This document shows positions 32,963-42,458 of a DNA stretch of 64,000 nt, piece after piece; the stretch's first letter is position 1, and each line of letters begins with the position of its first letter. The notes below the pieces were generated by a model. The model saw only the letters and a program-made list of their open reading frames with translations. It was not told where the DNA came from and did no database searches. The stretch is from an uncultured Blautia sp. (GTDB lineage Bacteria; Bacillota; Clostridia; Lachnospirales; Lachnospiraceae), in assembly GCF_934424005.1 (NCBI RefSeq), contig NZ_CAKRXI010000009.1, forward strand, positions 1 to 64,000, in the 5' to 3' direction. Position numbers and translations under genes: made by a program.

Positions 32963-34177
32963 ATGGTTAATATTGCGGTATTAGGATACGGTACAGTTGG
33001 AAGTGGTGTCGTGGAGGTTATCAACACAAACCACGAAAGCATTAATAAACGGGCAGGTCAGGAGATCAATATCAAATATGTTCTTGACCTCAGAGATTTT
33101 CCGGGAGATCCGGTACAGGAAGTTCTGGTACATGATTATGAGATCATAGCCAACGATCCGGAAGTAGACATTGTAGTAGAGGTTATGGGAGGTATTGAAC
33201 CGGCATATACCTTTGTAAAGAGAGCGCTGGAATCAGGTAAGAGTGTCTGCACTTCCAATAAAGCACTGGTTGCAAAGCATGGCCCGGAGCTGATGGAGAT
33301 TGCAAAAGAAAAGAACATCAACTTCCTGTTTGAGGCAAGCTGCGGTGGCGGAATTCCGATCATTCGAGCACTTAACGGATCTCTGACAGCAGATGAAGTC
33401 GATGAGATCACAGGAATCTTAAATGGAACTACCAACTACATGATGTACAAGATGGCAACAGAAGGTTCTGATTTTGATGTGGTTCTTAAAGAAGCACAGC
33501 AGAAGGGATATGCAGAGGCTGATCCGACCGCAGACGTAGAAGGTTATGATGCATGCCGTAAGATCGCAATCCTGTCCTCTCTGGCTTATGGAAAGTTTTT
33601 GAATTATGAAGATGTTTATACAGAAGGAATCACAAAGATCACACCAGAAGATATGGTATATGCAGAAGAACTTGGTATGACCATTAAACTTCTCGGAACC
33701 AGCCGAAAACTGGGTGAGGACACATTCACCGCACTGGTTGCACCGTTCCTGGTTGGCCAGAAGAGCCCGTTATACAGTGTTAATGATGTTTTTAATGCTG
33801 TTTTTGTACATGGAAACATGCTTGGAGATGCAATGTTCTACGGAAGTGGAGCAGGAAAGCTTCCAACAGCAAGTGCAGTAGTTGCAGATGTCGTTGATGA
33901 AGCGAAGAATCTTCATGAAAATATTGCAACAAACTGGTCAAATGAGCCGATGAAACTGACTCCGATGGATGAGACAGAGGGAAGATTTTTTGTAAGAGTC
34001 AAAGGTGTGACGGAAGCACAGGCAGAAGCCGCTTTTGGAAAACTTCAGATTGTAAAAGCTGCTTCTCTTCCAGATGAATTCGGATTCATTACAGAGTGCA
34101 TGAAACAGAAAGAATATAAAGAAAAGATCAGTAAACTGGGTGGAGAAGTGATCGCAATGATCCGTGTAAAGGATTGA
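32963..34177 (+). CDS. hom: Homoserine dehydrogenase
   Basis: A 404-aa enzyme reducing aspartate semialdehyde to homoserine, the branch to threonine and methionine. The N-terminal Rossmann motif is LGYGTVGSGV. KALVAKHGPEL and FEASCGGGIPIIRALNGSLTADEVDEITGILNGTTNYMM are signature segments. ADPTADVEGYDACRKIAILS carries catalytic residues. A C-terminal ACT-like domain (about 320-404) suggests threonine feedback. It forms a unit with the ACT protein and lysC. Confidence 0.96.
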   Translation: MVNIAVLGYGTVGSGVVEVINTNHESINKRAGQEINIKYVLDLRDFPGDPVQEVLVHDYEIIANDPEVDIVVEVMGGIEPAYTFVKRALESGKSVCTSNKALVAKHGPELMEIAKEKNINFLFEASCGGGIPIIRALNGSLTADEVDEITGILNGTTNYMMYKMATEGSDFDVVLKEAQQKGYAEADPTADVEGYDACRKIAILSSLAYGKFLNYEDVYTEGITKITPEDMVYAEELGMTIKLLGTSRKLGEDTFTALVAPFLVGQKSPLYSVNDVFNAVFVHGNMLGDAMFYGSGAGKLPTASAVVADVVDEAKNLHENIATNWSNEPMKLTPMDETEGRFFVRVKGVTEAQAEAAFGKLQIVKAASLPDEFGFITECMKQKEYKEKISKLGGEVIAMIRVKD

Positions 34178-34202
34178 TAAAATTGTATTCCGGGAGGAAA
34201 CT

Positions 34203-35411
34203 ATGTTAATAGTAAAGAAATTCGGAGGTACATCTGTAGCAAACAAAGAACGTATCTACAATGTTGCCAACAGATGTGTTGAAGAATATAAAAAAGGAAA
34301 TGATGTGGTAGTCGTTCTTTCTGCAATGGGAAAATATACGGATGAACTGATTTCCATGGCAGAAGATATTAATGAAAAACCACCAAAAAGAGAAATGGAT
34401 ATGCTCTTTACGATTGGAGAACAGATGTCTGTATCTCTGATGGCAATGGCATTTGACAAACTGGGAGTTCCGGCGGTATCACTGAATGCATTTCAGGTAG
34501 CTATGCATACGACAAGTGTGCATGGAAATGCCCGCCTCAAAAGAATTGATACAGAACGTATCCGCAGAGAACTGGAAAATCATAAGATCGTCGTTGTTAC
34601 AGGATTCCAGGGAGTCAATAAATACGATGATTATACAACTCTGGGAAGAGGCGGTTCTGACACGACTGCAGTTGCTCTTGCAGCAGCTCTTCATGCAGAT
34701 GCCTGTGAAATCTATACAGATGTAGACGGAGTTTATACAGCAGATCCACGTAAGGTTCCGAAAGCACGTAAGCTGAAAGAAATTACGTATGATGAGATGC
34801 TGGATCTTGCAACGCTTGGGGCAGGAGTACTTCATAACCGTTCTGTAGAGATGGCGAAGAAATATGGAGTACCGCTTGTGGTACGTTCCAGTCTGAATAA
34901 CAGTGAGGGAACTGTCGTAAAGGAGGAAGTTACAGTGGAAAGAATGCTGATCAGCGGTGTTGCGCTTGATACAGAGGCAGTAAGGATTGCCGTTATCGGT
35001 CTGAAAGATGTACCGGGTATGGCGTTTAAATTATTTGATGTTCTTGCTAAAAAACATATTAATGTTGATGTTATTCTGCAGTCTATCGGACGTGCAGGTA
35101 CAAAGGATATTTCCTTTACGGTAGATGGCAAAGATCTGGATGATGCAATTGCGGCTCTTGAAGAAAATAAAGCCAGACTTGGCTATCAGGAACTGCATTC
35201 AGAGAGAAATATTGCAAAACTTTCTATTGTTGGTGCAGGAATGATGAGCAACCCTGGTGTGGCTGCAAAAATGTTTGAAAGTCTTTATAATGAGGGCGTA
35301 AACATTAATATGATCTCAACTTCTGAGATTCGAGTAACTGTTCTGATCAATGAAAAAGATGGTGTGAGAGCCATGAATGCAGTACATGACGCATTTAATC
35401 TTGCAGACTGA
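34203..35411 (+). CDS. lysC: Aspartate kinase
   Basis: A 402-aa kinase that phosphorylates aspartate, opening the whole aspartate family. The N-terminus is KFGGTSVANKERI. TLGRGGSDTTAVALAAALHADACEIYTDVDGVYTADPR forms the catalytic and substrate site. Two C-terminal ACT domains (about residues 265-330 and 340-400) give feedback control. It is the single-function form, separate from hom 25 nt upstream, and is followed by a terminator. Confidence 0.96.
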   Translation: MLIVKKFGGTSVANKERIYNVANRCVEEYKKGNDVVVVLSAMGKYTDELISMAEDINEKPPKREMDMLFTIGEQMSVSLMAMAFDKLGVPAVSLNAFQVAMHTTSVHGNARLKRIDTERIRRELENHKIVVVTGFQGVNKYDDYTTLGRGGSDTTAVALAAALHADACEIYTDVDGVYTADPRKVPKARKLKEITYDEMLDLATLGAGVLHNRSVEMAKKYGVPLVVRSSLNNSEGTVVKEEVTVERMLISGVALDTEAVRIAVIGLKDVPGMAFKLFDVLAKKHINVDVILQSIGRAGTKDISFTVDGKDLDDAIAALEENKARLGYQELHSERNIAKLSIVGAGMMSNPGVAAKMFESLYNEGVNINMISTSEIRVTVLINEKDGVRAMNAVHDAFNLAD

Positions 35412-35466
35412 TACAGGATGTCGGGATCATTGCAGAAGTAAGGAACAGTAAAATTCAAAATATGTA

Positions 35467-35503
35467 AATTCCATCTTCGGTTTTGCGAAGGTGGAATTTT
35501 TGT
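35467..35503 (+). terminator. Terminator after lysC
   Basis: A 13-bp stem with one G-T pair (AATTCCATCTTCG/CGAAGGTGGAATT) is followed by TTTTG. Confidence 0.85.
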
Positions 35504-35535
35504 CTGATGCCTGAAAAAAGGCAGATAGGAGAAAA

Positions 35536-36336
35536 ATGACTGGACAGAGAAAGTACTGGAAATCCTATGCAAAGAGTAATCTGAAAGGAAACTGGGGGAT
35601 TGCAATTGCTGCAATGCTGGCCGTTGTAGCTGTTAATTTTATCGGAAATATTTTTGCTGTACAGCTGTTTCCGGGAGATTCCGTATTTGCATTGGTATTA
35701 AGCGAAATTTTTGTGTTTATTGTATCTCTGATAGGAATGATCTTCAGTACCGGATACAGCTATATGCAGCTGAATATCTGCAGAGGCAGGGATTACAGCC
35801 TGAGTGATCTGCTGTATATGTTTCATAACCAGCCGGACAGAGTACTGGTTGCCGGACTGGTCGTAGCGTTGATCGACACAGTAGTGCAGATTCCATTCTA
35901 TTATGTGACTTATATGGTAAATCCGGGAGAGACTGTGGAAAGCATGATTCACTGGTATCAGCTTCTGCTGGGGGCGTGGCTTCTTGCAATGGTATTGAGT
36001 GTGATTTTTACAGTGCCATTTGCACTGACATTCTATTTTCTGGCTGATGATCCGGAAATGGGTGGTATAGAGGCACTGAAAGCAAGTACACATGCCATGA
36101 AGGGGCATATCTGGCAGTATCTGATGTTGGAACTTAGTTTTGTCCCACTGCTGTTTTTATCACTGTTTACTCTTTATATTGGGCTGCTGTGGCTGATGCC
36201 GTATATGCAGTTTACAGAAACTGCATTTTATATGTATGTAACAGGAGAACTCGATCAGCAGAGAACTGACCGGCAGTATACGGGAATTCAGGAGATATCT
36301 GACCGAACCGGTGATGATTATAATTCAGAAGCATAG
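35536..36336 (+). CDS. DUF975 family membrane protein
   Basis: A 266-aa protein with about five to six hydrophobic helices, matching the DUF975 family common in Firmicutes. The N-terminus has YWKSYAKSNLKGNWGIAIAAML and the C-terminal half has the family's MKGHIWQYLMLELSF and GLLWLMPYMQFTETAFY. The function is unknown; members are thought to be general membrane-stress or envelope proteins. It is followed closely by tex. Confidence 0.82.
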   Translation: MTGQRKYWKSYAKSNLKGNWGIAIAAMLAVVAVNFIGNIFAVQLFPGDSVFALVLSEIFVFIVSLIGMIFSTGYSYMQLNICRGRDYSLSDLLYMFHNQPDRVLVAGLVVALIDTVVQIPFYYVTYMVNPGETVESMIHWYQLLLGAWLLAMVLSVIFTVPFALTFYFLADDPEMGGIEALKASTHAMKGHIWQYLMLELSFVPLLFLSLFTLYIGLLWLMPYMQFTETAFYMYVTGELDQQRTDRQYTGIQEISDRTGDDYNSEA

Positions 36337-36394
36337 AACAGAAAACAAAATATAAAAGATACAATGATTATCATGCATGAAAAAGGAGACTATA

Positions 36395-38548
36395 ATGGAT
36401 ATTATTCAGGTGATAACCAAAGAACTTAATGTAGAAAAATGGCAGGTAGAAGCTGCAGTCAAATTGATTGACGAAGGCTGTACTATCCCGTTTATTTCCC
36501 GATACCGTAAAGAAGCAACTGGTTCTTTAAATGATGAACAGCTTCGTACTCTTCATGAAAGACTGACCTATCTTCGTAATCTGGAAGAAAAAAAGAATCA
36601 GGTACTTGGAAGCATTGAAGAGCAGGGAAAACTGACGGCAGAGTTGAAGAAACAGATCCTTGATGCACAGACACTGGTCGTAGTAGAGGATCTTTATCGT
36701 CCATTCCGACCGAAACGTCGTACCCGTGCGATCATTGCGAAGGAAAAAGGACTGGAACCGCTGGCAAATATCATTATGCTTCAAATGACAGACAAGCCGA
36801 TTGAAGAAGAAGCACAGGATTTTGTATCAGAAGACAAAGGTGTGGAAAGCGTAGCAGATGCGATCAATGGAGCCAAAGATATTATTGCAGAGCACATTTC
36901 TGATGAGGCAGATTACCGTATTTATCTTCGTAAACTGACTATGGATAAGGGTTCTGTTGCTTCTACAGCGAAGAAACCGGAAGAAACTTCTGTTTATGAA
37001 ATGTATTATGAATTTGAAGAGCCGATCAAAAAGCTTGCGGGACATCGTGTGCTTGCCCTGAATCGTGGTGAGAAAGAAAAAATCCTTACGGTTAAAGTCA
37101 ATGCACCGGAAGAAGAAGCAATGGGATGGCTTCAGAAACAGGTCATTACAAAAGAAAATCCAATTACAAAACCGATTCTTCGCGAAGTAGTGGAAGACAG
37201 TTACAAACGTCTGATCGCACCTGCGATTGAGCGTGAGATCCGAAGTGATCTGACAGAAAAGGCCGAAGACGGGGCAATCCATGTATTTGGAAAGAATCTG
37301 GAGCAGCTTCTGATGCAGCCTCCAATCGTTGGTAAAGTAGTTCTTGGATGGGATCCGGCTTTCCGTACAGGCTGTAAACTGGCTGTTGTAGATGAGACAG
37401 GAAAGGTTCTTGATACAACTGTTATTTATCCGACAGCACCGACAAATGATGCAAAGATCCGTGCTGCAAAAGAAACACTTAAGAAGCTGATCAAAAAGTA
37501 TAATGTTTCTCTGATTTCTCTGGGCAATGGAACAGCATCCAGAGAATCTGAGCAGATCATTGTAGAACTTCTGAAAGAAATTCCGGAGAAGGTACAGTAT
37601 GTGATCACAAATGAGGCAGGAGCTTCTGTATATTCCGCAAGTAAACTGGCAACTGAGGAATTCCCGAATTTTGATGTCGGACAGAGAAGTGCGGCTTCTA
37701 TCGCAAGACGTCTGCAGGATCCGCTGGCAGAGCTGGTCAAGATCACTCCACAGTCTATCGGTGTAGGGCAGTATCAACATGATATGAACCAGAAGAAGCT
37801 CGGAGAGGCTCTGAGTGGAGTCGTAGAGGATTGCGTAAATAAAGTTGGGGTGGATCTGAATACAGCATCTGCATCCCTTCTGGAATATATTTCAGGTATC
37901 AGCAAAGTGATCGCGAAGAATATTGTGGCTTATCGTGAAGAGAACGGAAGATTTGAAAGTCGTCGTGAACTTCTCAAAGTTGCAAAGCTCGGACCGAAAG
38001 CATTTGAACAGTGTGCAGGTTTTGCACGTATCACAGGTGGAAAGAATCCACTGGATGCGACAAGTGTTCATCCGGAAAGCTATGAAGCTGCGCAGAAGGT
38101 TCTGGAAAAACTGGGATACAAACCAGAAGATATCACAGCCGGCAAACTGAGTGGTATTTCCAGACAGATTAAGAATTACAAAAAACTGGCAGAAGAGCTT
38201 GGCGTTGGTGAACCGACACTTCGTGATATTGTCAAAGAACTGGAAAAACCGGCACGAGATCCTCGTGATGAGATGCCGAAGCCGGTACTGAGAACAGATG
38301 TACTTGATATGAAGGACCTGAAAGAAGGCATGATCCTTAAAGGAACCGTACGTAATGTAATTGACTTTGGGGCGTTTGTCGATATCGGTGTACATCAGGA
38401 TGGACTTGTGCATATCTCTGAGATGACAGAGAGATATATCAAACATCCACTGGAGGCAGTGTCTGTTGGGGATGTTGTAGATGTACGAGTAATAGGAGTT
38501 GATCTGAAGAAGAAGCGAATCAGCTTGTCCATGAAGGGAATCAAATAA
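36395..38548 (+). CDS. tex: RNA-binding transcriptional accessory protein Tex
   Basis: A 717-aa protein with the Tex N-terminal helical region, a YqgF/RNase H-like fold in the middle (LGWDPAFRTGCKLAVVDETG near residues 320-340), helix-hairpin-helix motifs (GVDLNTASASLLEYISGISKVIAKNIVAYREENG) and a C-terminal S1 RNA-binding domain (GTVRNVIDFGAFVDIGVHQDGLVHISEM). Tex acts in transcription and rescue of stalled complexes. The start at 36395 follows AAAGGAG; the in-frame ATG 18 nt upstream overlaps that site. Element B starts 23 nt after the stop. Confidence 0.95.
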   Translation: MDIIQVITKELNVEKWQVEAAVKLIDEGCTIPFISRYRKEATGSLNDEQLRTLHERLTYLRNLEEKKNQVLGSIEEQGKLTAELKKQILDAQTLVVVEDLYRPFRPKRRTRAIIAKEKGLEPLANIIMLQMTDKPIEEEAQDFVSEDKGVESVADAINGAKDIIAEHISDEADYRIYLRKLTMDKGSVASTAKKPEETSVYEMYYEFEEPIKKLAGHRVLALNRGEKEKILTVKVNAPEEEAMGWLQKQVITKENPITKPILREVVEDSYKRLIAPAIEREIRSDLTEKAEDGAIHVFGKNLEQLLMQPPIVGKVVLGWDPAFRTGCKLAVVDETGKVLDTTVIYPTAPTNDAKIRAAKETLKKLIKKYNVSLISLGNGTASRESEQIIVELLKEIPEKVQYVITNEAGASVYSASKLATEEFPNFDVGQRSAASIARRLQDPLAELVKITPQSIGVGQYQHDMNQKKLGEALSGVVEDCVNKVGVDLNTASASLLEYISGISKVIAKNIVAYREENGRFESRRELLKVAKLGPKAFEQCAGFARITGGKNPLDATSVHPESYEAAQKVLEKLGYKPEDITAGKLSGISRQIKNYKKLAEELGVGEPTLRDIVKELEKPARDPRDEMPKPVLRTDVLDMKDLKEGMILKGTVRNVIDFGAFVDIGVHQDGLVHISEMTERYIKHPLEAVSVGDVVDVRVIGVDLKKKRISLSMKGIK

Positions 38549-38570
38549 AGCAGGAATAAAAAATAAATGA

Positions 38571-38774
38571 CGGGCTTGCAGATAGGATGAATGTAGCTAC
38601 GGCTGCATGCACCTGGAAGTACTAAGCGCATGAGAACTTTGCTAAATACAATACAGAAAATGACAAACTCACTTCGTTCAGACAGTGTCATTTTCTGTAT
38701 CAACGCAAAGTCCTATACGCCAAGTACTTCTACTGGTACATACAGAGTAGCTTATCCATCCTATCTGCAGCCCG
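38571..38774 (+). repeat. Long-hairpin element B (conserved apex)
   Basis: This 204-bp interrupted hairpin follows tex. Outer arms are CGGGCTTGCAGATAGGAT and ATCCTATCTGCAGCCCG. Inward, GAAGTACT pairs with AGTACTTC, ACTTTGC with GCAAAGT, and ATACAGAAAATGACA with TGTCATTTTCTGTAT. The apex at 38666-38685 is AACTCACTTCGTTCAGACAG, two substitutions from the shared motif. Confidence 0.75.
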
Positions 38775-38845
38775 TTTTTACATTTTCGCCAGCTTTATAA
38801 AAGTCCCCTTGAACTTGACAGCGCTGATTGTAGTGTGGCGTGGGG
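38764..38845 (+). repeat. 82-bp direct repeat, copy 1
   Basis: The sequence begins TCTGCAGCCCGTTTTTAC and ends in GCGTGGGG. It matches copy 2 at about 74 of 82 positions by hand alignment and overlaps the outer arm of element B. Short ORFs across it are not credible. Confidence 0.7.
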
Positions 38846-38955
38846 GGAATGGGTATATTCAAGTATTTCTACGGACGATTGCAGAGGTTTCTGGAATTCA
38901 TGCACATTATACCTGCACGTTCAACATACTGGTACTTACGCAAACATACATCCTG

Positions 38956-39037
38956 TCTGCAGCCCGTTTTTACGTTTTCGCCAGCTTTATAAAAGCCCCC
39001 TTGGCCTGGACAGCGCTATTTGTAGTGTCGCGTGGGG
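38956..39037 (+). repeat. 82-bp direct repeat, copy 2
   Basis: This copy starts 192 bp after the start of copy 1, in the same orientation. The substitutions are scattered, so the duplication is not recent. The interval between copies contains no recognised gene. From 39038 to 39318 I see only a GC-rich CTCCCTCC/GGAGG hairpin patch near 39116-39136. Confidence 0.7.
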
Positions 39038-39318
39038 AAAGTACCTAGATTATGCATATTAAAGCACGCCGCACTTTCCTGCTCTTTGCTATAGCCTTCT
39101 GCGGTGTGTGGCCGGGCTCCCTCCGGGAAGGAGGCAGCTGAGCGAGATGAGGAGAGTATATAAAAAGAATATATTCAGGATTAGAAGTAAACTAAAGAAT
39201 ATTATAGAAACTATGAAAGAATTTGAGCTGCTTATTTTACTGTGGCATAAGAGTATTTTGGATGGCAAATATAAATTAATATTTCGAGTTACAGCAACTA
39301 AAAAAGATATATGATTAA

Positions 39319-39475
39319 TTCAACATCTGCAAGAATCCTGGAAGTTCTTAGGAATGTTCCGAGTGTGTTATTCATAAAAATCACACTGTCTGAGCGTCAG
39401 CGAGTTTGTGATTTTTATGAATGCATTTAACACGAGGGTTATTCCTTAGTACTTCCGGATGATGAAGCCGTTGAA
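39319..39475 (-). repeat. Long-hairpin element C (inverted copy)
   Basis: This 157-bp hairpin carries the apex in reverse orientation (CTGTCTGAGCGTCAGCGAGT at 39386-39405). Arms pair TTCATAAAAATCACA with TGTGATTTTTATGAA, GTGTTA with TAACAC, and GGAAGT...GGAAT with ATTCC...ACTTCC. On the minus strand it lies downstream of the TrpXYZ-like ABC operon, so it is again 3' of an operon in sense orientation. Confidence 0.7.
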
Positions 39476-39476
39476 G

Positions 39477-39568
39477 AATCATATATCTTTACTTAGTTGC
39501 GTGAATATTAATATTACTTCTTTAGTGTTTGCGTAAAAGAAAAATCATATATCTTTACTTAGTTGCGT
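39477..39568. repeat. 26-bp tandem-spaced direct repeats
   Basis: Two identical 26-mers (from AATCATATATC to TTAGTTGCGT) lie at 39477-39502 and 39543-39568, with a degraded third copy (CCATATCTTTTGC) near 39579. They sit between element C and the ABC operon end. Confidence 0.7.
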
Positions 39569-39603
39569 AAAAGATGAACCATATCTTTTGCTAAATCCCC
39601 ATC

Positions 39604-40398
39604 TCAGCTCAGCAGAGCAGAATCATTGGAGAACTCCTGTCCGCTGGCTTTCTCAAACTGATCCAGCAGATTTCTTACCGTAAGCTTCTTCTTTTCTTCC
39701 CCCTGAATATCCAGGATGATCTTTCCTTCCATCATCATGATCAGGCGGTTTCCGTGTGTAATAGCGTCCTGCATATTATGAGTGATCATCATTGTTGTCA
39801 GATGATCGCGGTTTACGATCATCTCAGTGATCTCAAGGACCTTGGCTGCTGTTTTCGGGTCAAGGGCTGCGGTATGCTCATCGAGGAGCAGAAGCTTTGG
39901 CTTCTGGAGGGTTGCCATCAGCAGAGTAAGTGCCTGGCGCTGTCCACCGGAGAGAAGTCCGACTTTGGAAGTAAGGCGATCTTCCAGTCCAAGGCCAAGA
40001 ATCTTCAGAAGTTCTTTATATTCTTCACGTTCTTTCTTTGTGATTCCGGATTTAAGGAAACGTGTTTTTCCGCGGCGTTTTGCAAGGGCAAGGTTTTCTT
40101 CAATTCCCATTGTGGCAGCTGTTCCTGTCATAGGATCCTGGAACACGCGTCCCAGGTAAGCAGCTCTTTTGTGCTCGGATAATTTGGTAACGTCGATTCC
40201 GTCAATGATGATCTGGCCTTCATCGACCATCCAGGTACCTGCAACAGCGTTCAGCATCGTGGATTTACCGGCACCATTACCGCCGATAACAGTGACGAAA
40301 TCTCCTTCGTTCAGTGTAAGGTTCAGACCATTCAGAGCCACTTTCTCATTAATGGTTCCAGGATTAAAGGTTTTATATATATTCTTAAGTTCGAGCAT
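39604..40398 (-). CDS. ABC transporter ATP-binding protein (TrpZ-like)
   Basis: A 264-aa ABC ATPase. Walker A is GGNGAGKST (residues about 38-46), the signature is LLSGGQRQALTLLMA, and Walker B LLLLDEHTAALD is followed by a switch His (MMITHNM). It pairs with the permease and substrate-binding genes upstream in the class linked to tryptophan or other amino-acid uptake (TrpXYZ-like). The start overlaps the permease stop (TAATG). The substrate is inferred from family only. Confidence 0.9.
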   Translation of the reverse strand: MLELKNIYKTFNPGTINEKVALNGLNLTLNEGDFVTVIGGNGAGKSTMLNAVAGTWMVDEGQIIIDGIDVTKLSEHKRAAYLGRVFQDPMTGTAATMGIEENLALAKRRGKTRFLKSGITKKEREEYKELLKILGLGLEDRLTSKVGLLSGGQRQALTLLMATLQKPKLLLLDEHTAALDPKTAAKVLEITEMIVNRDHLTTMMITHNMQDAITHGNRLIMMMEGKIILDIQGEEKKKLTVRNLLDQFEKASGQEFSNDSALLS

Positions 40399-41318
40399 TA
40401 TTTGTTACCTCCACGTTTTACTGGTTTAGAAAAATACTTTGCTTTCCAGTATGGAACAGCAAGGAAGACTGCAACTACAAGTGCGGACAGCATCTTCAGA
40501 AGGTCTGTATCAATACCCATCCAGATAACTGTCTGGAGTACCAGATAGTAGAGGATAGAACCAAAAGCAACGCTGAGAAGACGAAGCGCAAAGTTATGGA
40601 AGATCTTTCCAAAGATTGCTTCACCGATGATAACTGCAGCAAGACCGATAACGATAGCACCACGTCCCATGTTGACATCAGCAAATCCCTGATACTGTGC
40701 AAGGAGAGCACTGGAAAGTGCAACCAGTCCGTTGGAGATCATAAGACCAAGAACTTTACATACATCCGTATTGATTCCCTGTGCACGGGACATATTCGGA
40801 TTACATCCGGTAGCGCGGAGGGAGCATCCAAGTTCTGTACCGAAGAACCAGTAAAGGATTGCAATCAGAACAACGATAAAGATTGCAACGATGAAAATTG
40901 TATTCTGATAAAATGGAACATTTTTTACATTACGGAGGGAAACAAGCAGATCAAATTTGTTTCCGTTTACTGCCTGGTTTGCTTTTCCCATGATCTTAAG
41001 GTTGGCAGAGTAAAGACCAAGCTGAGTCAGGATTCCGGCGAGGATCGCGGGAATTCCCATGAATGTGTGGAAGATACCTGTGGCGAGACCGGCAAGCATT
41101 CCGGCTCCGGTAGCAGCAAGCATAGAAACCCACACACTGTGGCCGCTCATCAGCATCATAACGCAGACAGCACCGCCAGTACACATGGTGCCGTCAACGG
41201 TAAGGTCGGCTACATCGAGGATACGGAAGGTGAGATAAACACCAATTGCCATGATTCCCCAGATCAGACCCTGCGCAGCAGCGCCTGGAAGTGCATTGAT
41301 TAAAGTAAGAATATTCAT
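40398..41318 (-). CDS. ABC transporter permease (TrpY-like)
   Basis: A 306-aa permease of the branched-chain/sugar type (BPD_transp_2) with about eight to nine hydrophobic helices. Typical segments are QGLIWGIMAIGVYLTFRILDVADLTVDGTMCTGG near the start and LRATGCNPNMSRAQGINTDVCKVLGLMISNGLVALSSALLAQYQGFADVNMGRGAIVIGLAAVIIGEA. It is translationally coupled to the ATPase. An attenuator-like hairpin separates it from the upstream binding-protein gene, which would favour excess binding protein. Confidence 0.9.
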   Translation of the reverse strand: MNILTLINALPGAAAQGLIWGIMAIGVYLTFRILDVADLTVDGTMCTGGAVCVMMLMSGHSVWVSMLAATGAGMLAGLATGIFHTFMGIPAILAGILTQLGLYSANLKIMGKANQAVNGNKFDLLVSLRNVKNVPFYQNTIFIVAIFIVVLIAILYWFFGTELGCSLRATGCNPNMSRAQGINTDVCKVLGLMISNGLVALSSALLAQYQGFADVNMGRGAIVIGLAAVIIGEAIFGKIFHNFALRLLSVAFGSILYYLVLQTVIWMGIDTDLLKMLSALVVAVFLAVPYWKAKYFSKPVKRGGNK

Positions 41319-41345
41319 TTTTCAGTTCCTCCTGATAGCACAGAA

Positions 41346-41373
41346 AGCGAGAAAGGATAATTCCTTTCCCGCT
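41346..41373 (-). terminator. Attenuator hairpin between binding protein and permease
   Basis: On the minus strand, AGCGGGAAAGGA pairs with TCCTTTCTCGCT around ATTA. It lacks a long T-run, so it may act as partial terminator or mRNA stabiliser. Confidence 0.6.
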
Positions 41374-41411
41374 GCCTGTATAAATTTGTAATGTTTGATT
41401 ATCTTCGAAAA

Positions 41412-42458
41412 TTATTCAGCCTCTTCGGTTGTTTCCTCTTCAGCTGTCTCGTCTTTTGCTGCATCATCATCAGAAGCTTCTTCTTCGTCTGCACCGATTG
41501 CTACATAATCATCCGGAACTTCAATACCGAGTTCTTCACAGATTTCCGGGTTGTATTCTTTTGTGAACTGTGGAGCATATTCAATTGGCATTTTGGAAAT
41601 ATCTTCACCATCTACAAGAACTTTGAGAGCCATTTTACCGGTAGCAACACCGAGGTCATAGTAGTTGATGGAAAGTGTAGCAACACCGCATCCTTCACAG
41701 ATACCTTCCTCACCTGCGATTACCGGAACTTTTTCCGGAAGACAAATGTTGTTGATGATCTCTGTATTAGAAGCAACAGTATTATCAGTCGGAACATAGA
41801 TCACATCACTCTCAGTAGCTGCTGTTGTAGCAACAGAAGAGAGGTCGTTGGAGTCTGAGAATGCATAATAAGTACATGTGTAACCTAATTTCTCAAGAGC
41901 TGCTTTTACTGTATCAACCTGATACTGGGAATTGGCTTCAGCTGAACAGTAGATAAGACCAACATTCTTTGCATCCGGGAACAGTTCGTTGAGCATTGCA
42001 GCCTGATCTTCAAGCGGAGCAAGGTCTGATGTACCGGAGATGTTTCCGCCAACAGTTCCATCGAAATCATCCAGGTCAAGTGCTACACCGTATTCTGTAA
42101 CAGCTGTACCAAGAATCGGGATGTCAGATGTTCCTGCTGATGCTGCCTGAAGTGCAGGTGTAGCGTTTGCAAGAATCAGATCAACGTTTTTAGAAACAAA
42201 GTCGGTGATGATTGTAGAACATGTATTGGAATCACCCTGAGCGTTCTGCTCATCGAAAGTTACTTTATCGCCAAGTTCTTCTGTGATCGCATCTTTGAAT
42301 CCCTGTGTTGCAGCGTCCAGTGCTTCGTGCTGTACGAGCTGGCAGATACCGATGTTGTATGTTTTATCATCTGCTTTATCTGCTGCAAATACGCTGACAC
42401 CACCCATGCCAACTACCATTGTTGCAGACAGAATGCCTGCTAAAATCTGCTTTTTCAT
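41412..42458 (-). CDS. ABC transporter substrate-binding protein (TrpX-like)
   Basis: A 348-aa binding protein of the ABC_sub_bind family (TNIGICQLVQHEALDAATQGFKDAI is the family opening, and GLIYCSAEANSQYQVDTVKAALEKLG is characteristic). A signal peptide is clear (residues 1-25, VFAA), but there is no lipobox Cys. A strongly acidic tail (EEEASDDDAAKDETAEEETTEEAE) follows the fold. Ligand inferred as an amino acid such as tryptophan. It is first gene of the minus-strand operon. Confidence 0.88.
   Translation of the reverse strand: MKKQILAGILSATMVVGMGGVSVFAADKADDKTYNIGICQLVQHEALDAATQGFKDAITEELGDKVTFDEQNAQGDSNTCSTIITDFVSKNVDLILANATPALQAASAGTSDIPILGTAVTEYGVALDLDDFDGTVGGNISGTSDLAPLEDQAAMLNELFPDAKNVGLIYCSAEANSQYQVDTVKAALEKLGYTCTYYAFSDSNDLSSVATTAATESDVIYVPTDNTVASNTEIINNICLPEKVPVIAGEEGICEGCGVATLSINYYDLGVATGKMALKVLVDGEDISKMPIEYAPQFTKEYNPEICEELGIEVPDDYVAIGADEEEASDDDAAKDETAEEETTEEAE

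Noticed and set aside
38809..39062. Two overlapping small ORFs in the repeat-rich gap after tex
   Set aside because: They read through the 82-bp direct repeats in different frames, lack ribosome sites and have no recognisable product.
39108..39314. 68-codon ORF upstream of element C
   Set aside because: It has no ribosome site, a start inside a GC-rich hairpin patch and no family resemblance; it is probably chance.
38571..39568. CRISPR array in the repeat-rich gap
   Set aside because: Repeats are few, unequal in size and spacing, and are direct 82-mers or 26-mers without regular spacers or cas genes.
40596..41303. 235-codon frame antisense to the TrpY-like permease
   Set aside because: The sense frame is a clear permease, and the antisense peptide is polar and low-complexity.
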